Assembly: GCA_013398955.1 (NCBI GenBank)
Contig: VWPU01009432.1
Coordinates: 450,001 to 514,000 of the forward strand
DNA length: 64,000 nt
Origin: Callaeas wilsoni
Lineage: Eukaryota; Chordata; Aves; Passeriformes; Callaeidae
Reading direction: 5' to 3'
Shown here piece by piece: positions 62,601 to 64,000 of this stretch. The position numbers and the translations under genes were made by a program. The notes beneath the pieces were generated by a model. It saw nothing but the letters and a program-made list of their open reading frames with translations. It searched no databases and was not told the origin of the DNA. Each line of letters starts with the position of its first letter. The stretch's first letter is position 1.

Positions 62601-64000
62601 TGATATAAAGTATGTTCTGTTGCAGTTTTCTTTCACACAAGCTTCTACTGGAAAGCAGAGAAGAGAAGTAGCTTTTGAGGGAATTATGGTAAGAAAGAAG
62701 CTGGTGAATCAGTTTTCTGTTTGCCTCCATCAGTATTCCTCACATATTCTCTGTCCCACCACACCTGCAAATGAGCAGTAATAACACTGCAACTGCCAAC
62801 TTGCTGACTCTCACCTAATCTACCCCTTTGCCTCTTCATCCATAATTCATCACACCTCACCTTGTTCTATTTACTATACTTTTTATTTCAGGTTCACTGA
62901 AAAATTTGTGTTATATCCCTTTAAAACCATGTCCAAATTTTATCCATATTTAATGTAACATAAATATGTACATTTATGACTGTACACAAATGCAATATGC
63001 ATTTTTGTTGCAACACAATATGCAGCAAGAACATTCTACATCTGGTTAAATCTAAAGAATTCAAAGACTCATAATATTAGAAGTTAGCAATATATTAGCA
63101 TAAATATTAGGAAGTTTTTTTGCCATTTGCAAATCTAGAGAGATAAGTGTTTCAAAACACAGATTAGTACATTGGAGGCTTGAGGAGTCAGAGAAGCTAC
63201 TTAAGGAGATGTTTGTTCATTGAAAATGAACGAGTGATGCATTTTCTTCCTGTGCAAACCAACAGTCTGTAGCCTTGCTTTGTACACTTTTGGAAGTTTA
63301 AACAAAGATTAGACAGAGAACTAGAAAGGGGCTTTTTGCCATTATTGCTGGCTGCTGGTATTTTAAGTAAAGATTCCGACTGATATTTCCCAACTAAGAG
63401 ACTCAAATTAAAGAGATTTGCTGACTGTTAGTTCCATTTCCACATCAGAGGGAGAAGCAGTGTGACATGCTCTGCATCACAGCAGCGCAGTTTTGGCCAA
63501 GTTCCAATTAAACACGGGCTGACTTAGATCTCAGTGGGTGGTGGCCATTACACATTTCGGGGAGGCTATTTAAAACTGGCATGTGAACTAGTTCTATCAG
63601 AGAGGAGAAAGTACAGGTAGTAAAGTCACCCTGCGACATCTGCCCTCCTGCTGTGGGTTAACAGAGAAATGAAGCTATATCTGAAGCACAGAGCCATTCA
63701 CAAGAGGGAAGTAAACTGAAACAAATTGGAGATAATTTGATGTTTTTAAAATCGGAACAATTGCATCAAGAATTCCTATGTAGTTGTCTTCGTAAAGGGC
63801 TTCTGCTGTGACTAAGCATTTGGCAAAACAATAAGATTCATGCAGATTATGCCAGAAAGATTATTGCTACCCTTTAAACTGATTGAGGATGTTAAGTAAG
63901 CCTTTTGACAAGCAGTCCTGAAAATTATGATCATTTCTAGTTAAAAGGAATTCTGGAAATCAAATTTGCCCTAGTTTTCTAGTTAATTAGAAAAATAGTT
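62601..64000. other. Gene-free DNA; GC-richer patch near 63470-63660
   Basis: No gene is recognised. The patch at 63470-63660 contains CAGCGCAG, ACACGGGC and TTTCGGGG, and a TATTTAAA word at 63567-63574 that could act as a TATA-like element. No convincing ORF or splice-bounded exon follows before the window ends. Confidence 0.4.

Noticed and set aside
62158..62608. Overlapping ORFs in the CpG-rich block as a coding exon
   Set aside because: Several frames are open at once on both strands and none gives a recognisable peptide. Low stop density from higher GC explains this.
1..64000. CRISPR arrays, bacterial operons, phage or plasmid origins
   Set aside because: The CR1 LINEs, microsatellites and lack of dense ORFs show vertebrate nuclear DNA. 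No regularly spaced repeat-spacer pattern is present.

Overview
The window looks like AT-rich vertebrate nuclear DNA, most likely from a bird. The clearest evidence is two 5'-truncated CR1-type LINEs: one at 1582-2520 on the minus strand and one at about 54742-55129 on the plus strand. Both end in the tandem ATTCTATG octamer typical of avian CR1 3' ends. I saw no abundant SINEs, no Alu- or B1-like elements and no full-length retrovirus. CpG is sparse. I cannot name the species or chromosome.

I found no convincing host protein-coding gene, exon, rRNA or tRNA. Every long open reading frame is explained by the CTTTT/CTTTTT array at 16604-17796, by CR1 sequence or its antisense, or is a short unrecognised ORF of a size expected by chance in AT-rich DNA. 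The window is best read as a gene desert or the interior of a very long intron.

Layout. Positions 1-1581 are unique AT-rich DNA with one RFX X-box match. The minus-strand CR1 at 1582-2520 keeps part of the reverse-transcriptase palm, including the FADD box, with broken frames. Positions 2521-16603 are unique DNA with a perfect 29-bp palindrome (9474-9502), an 18-bp tandem duplication (about 10811-10846) and a CpG-richer block holding a 96-nt fold-back (12076-12171). Positions 16604-17796 are a 1.2-kb pure pyrimidine array that switches from a 5-bp unit to a 6-bp unit. Positions 17797-54741 hold microsatellites, small inverted repeats and an 83-bp tandem duplication (24315-24480). The plus-strand CR1 follows. 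The last 9 kb holds possible relics of an old fold-back repeat, a 91-nt pre-miRNA-like hairpin (59723-59813), a CpG-richer block (about 62160-62600) and a GC-richer block (about 63470-63660).

The items most worth a second look are the two long imperfect hairpins, the unit switch inside the pyrimidine array, and the perfect palindrome at 9474-9502. No multi-gene system is visible. Conservation-based statements are inference, because no alignment could be run.
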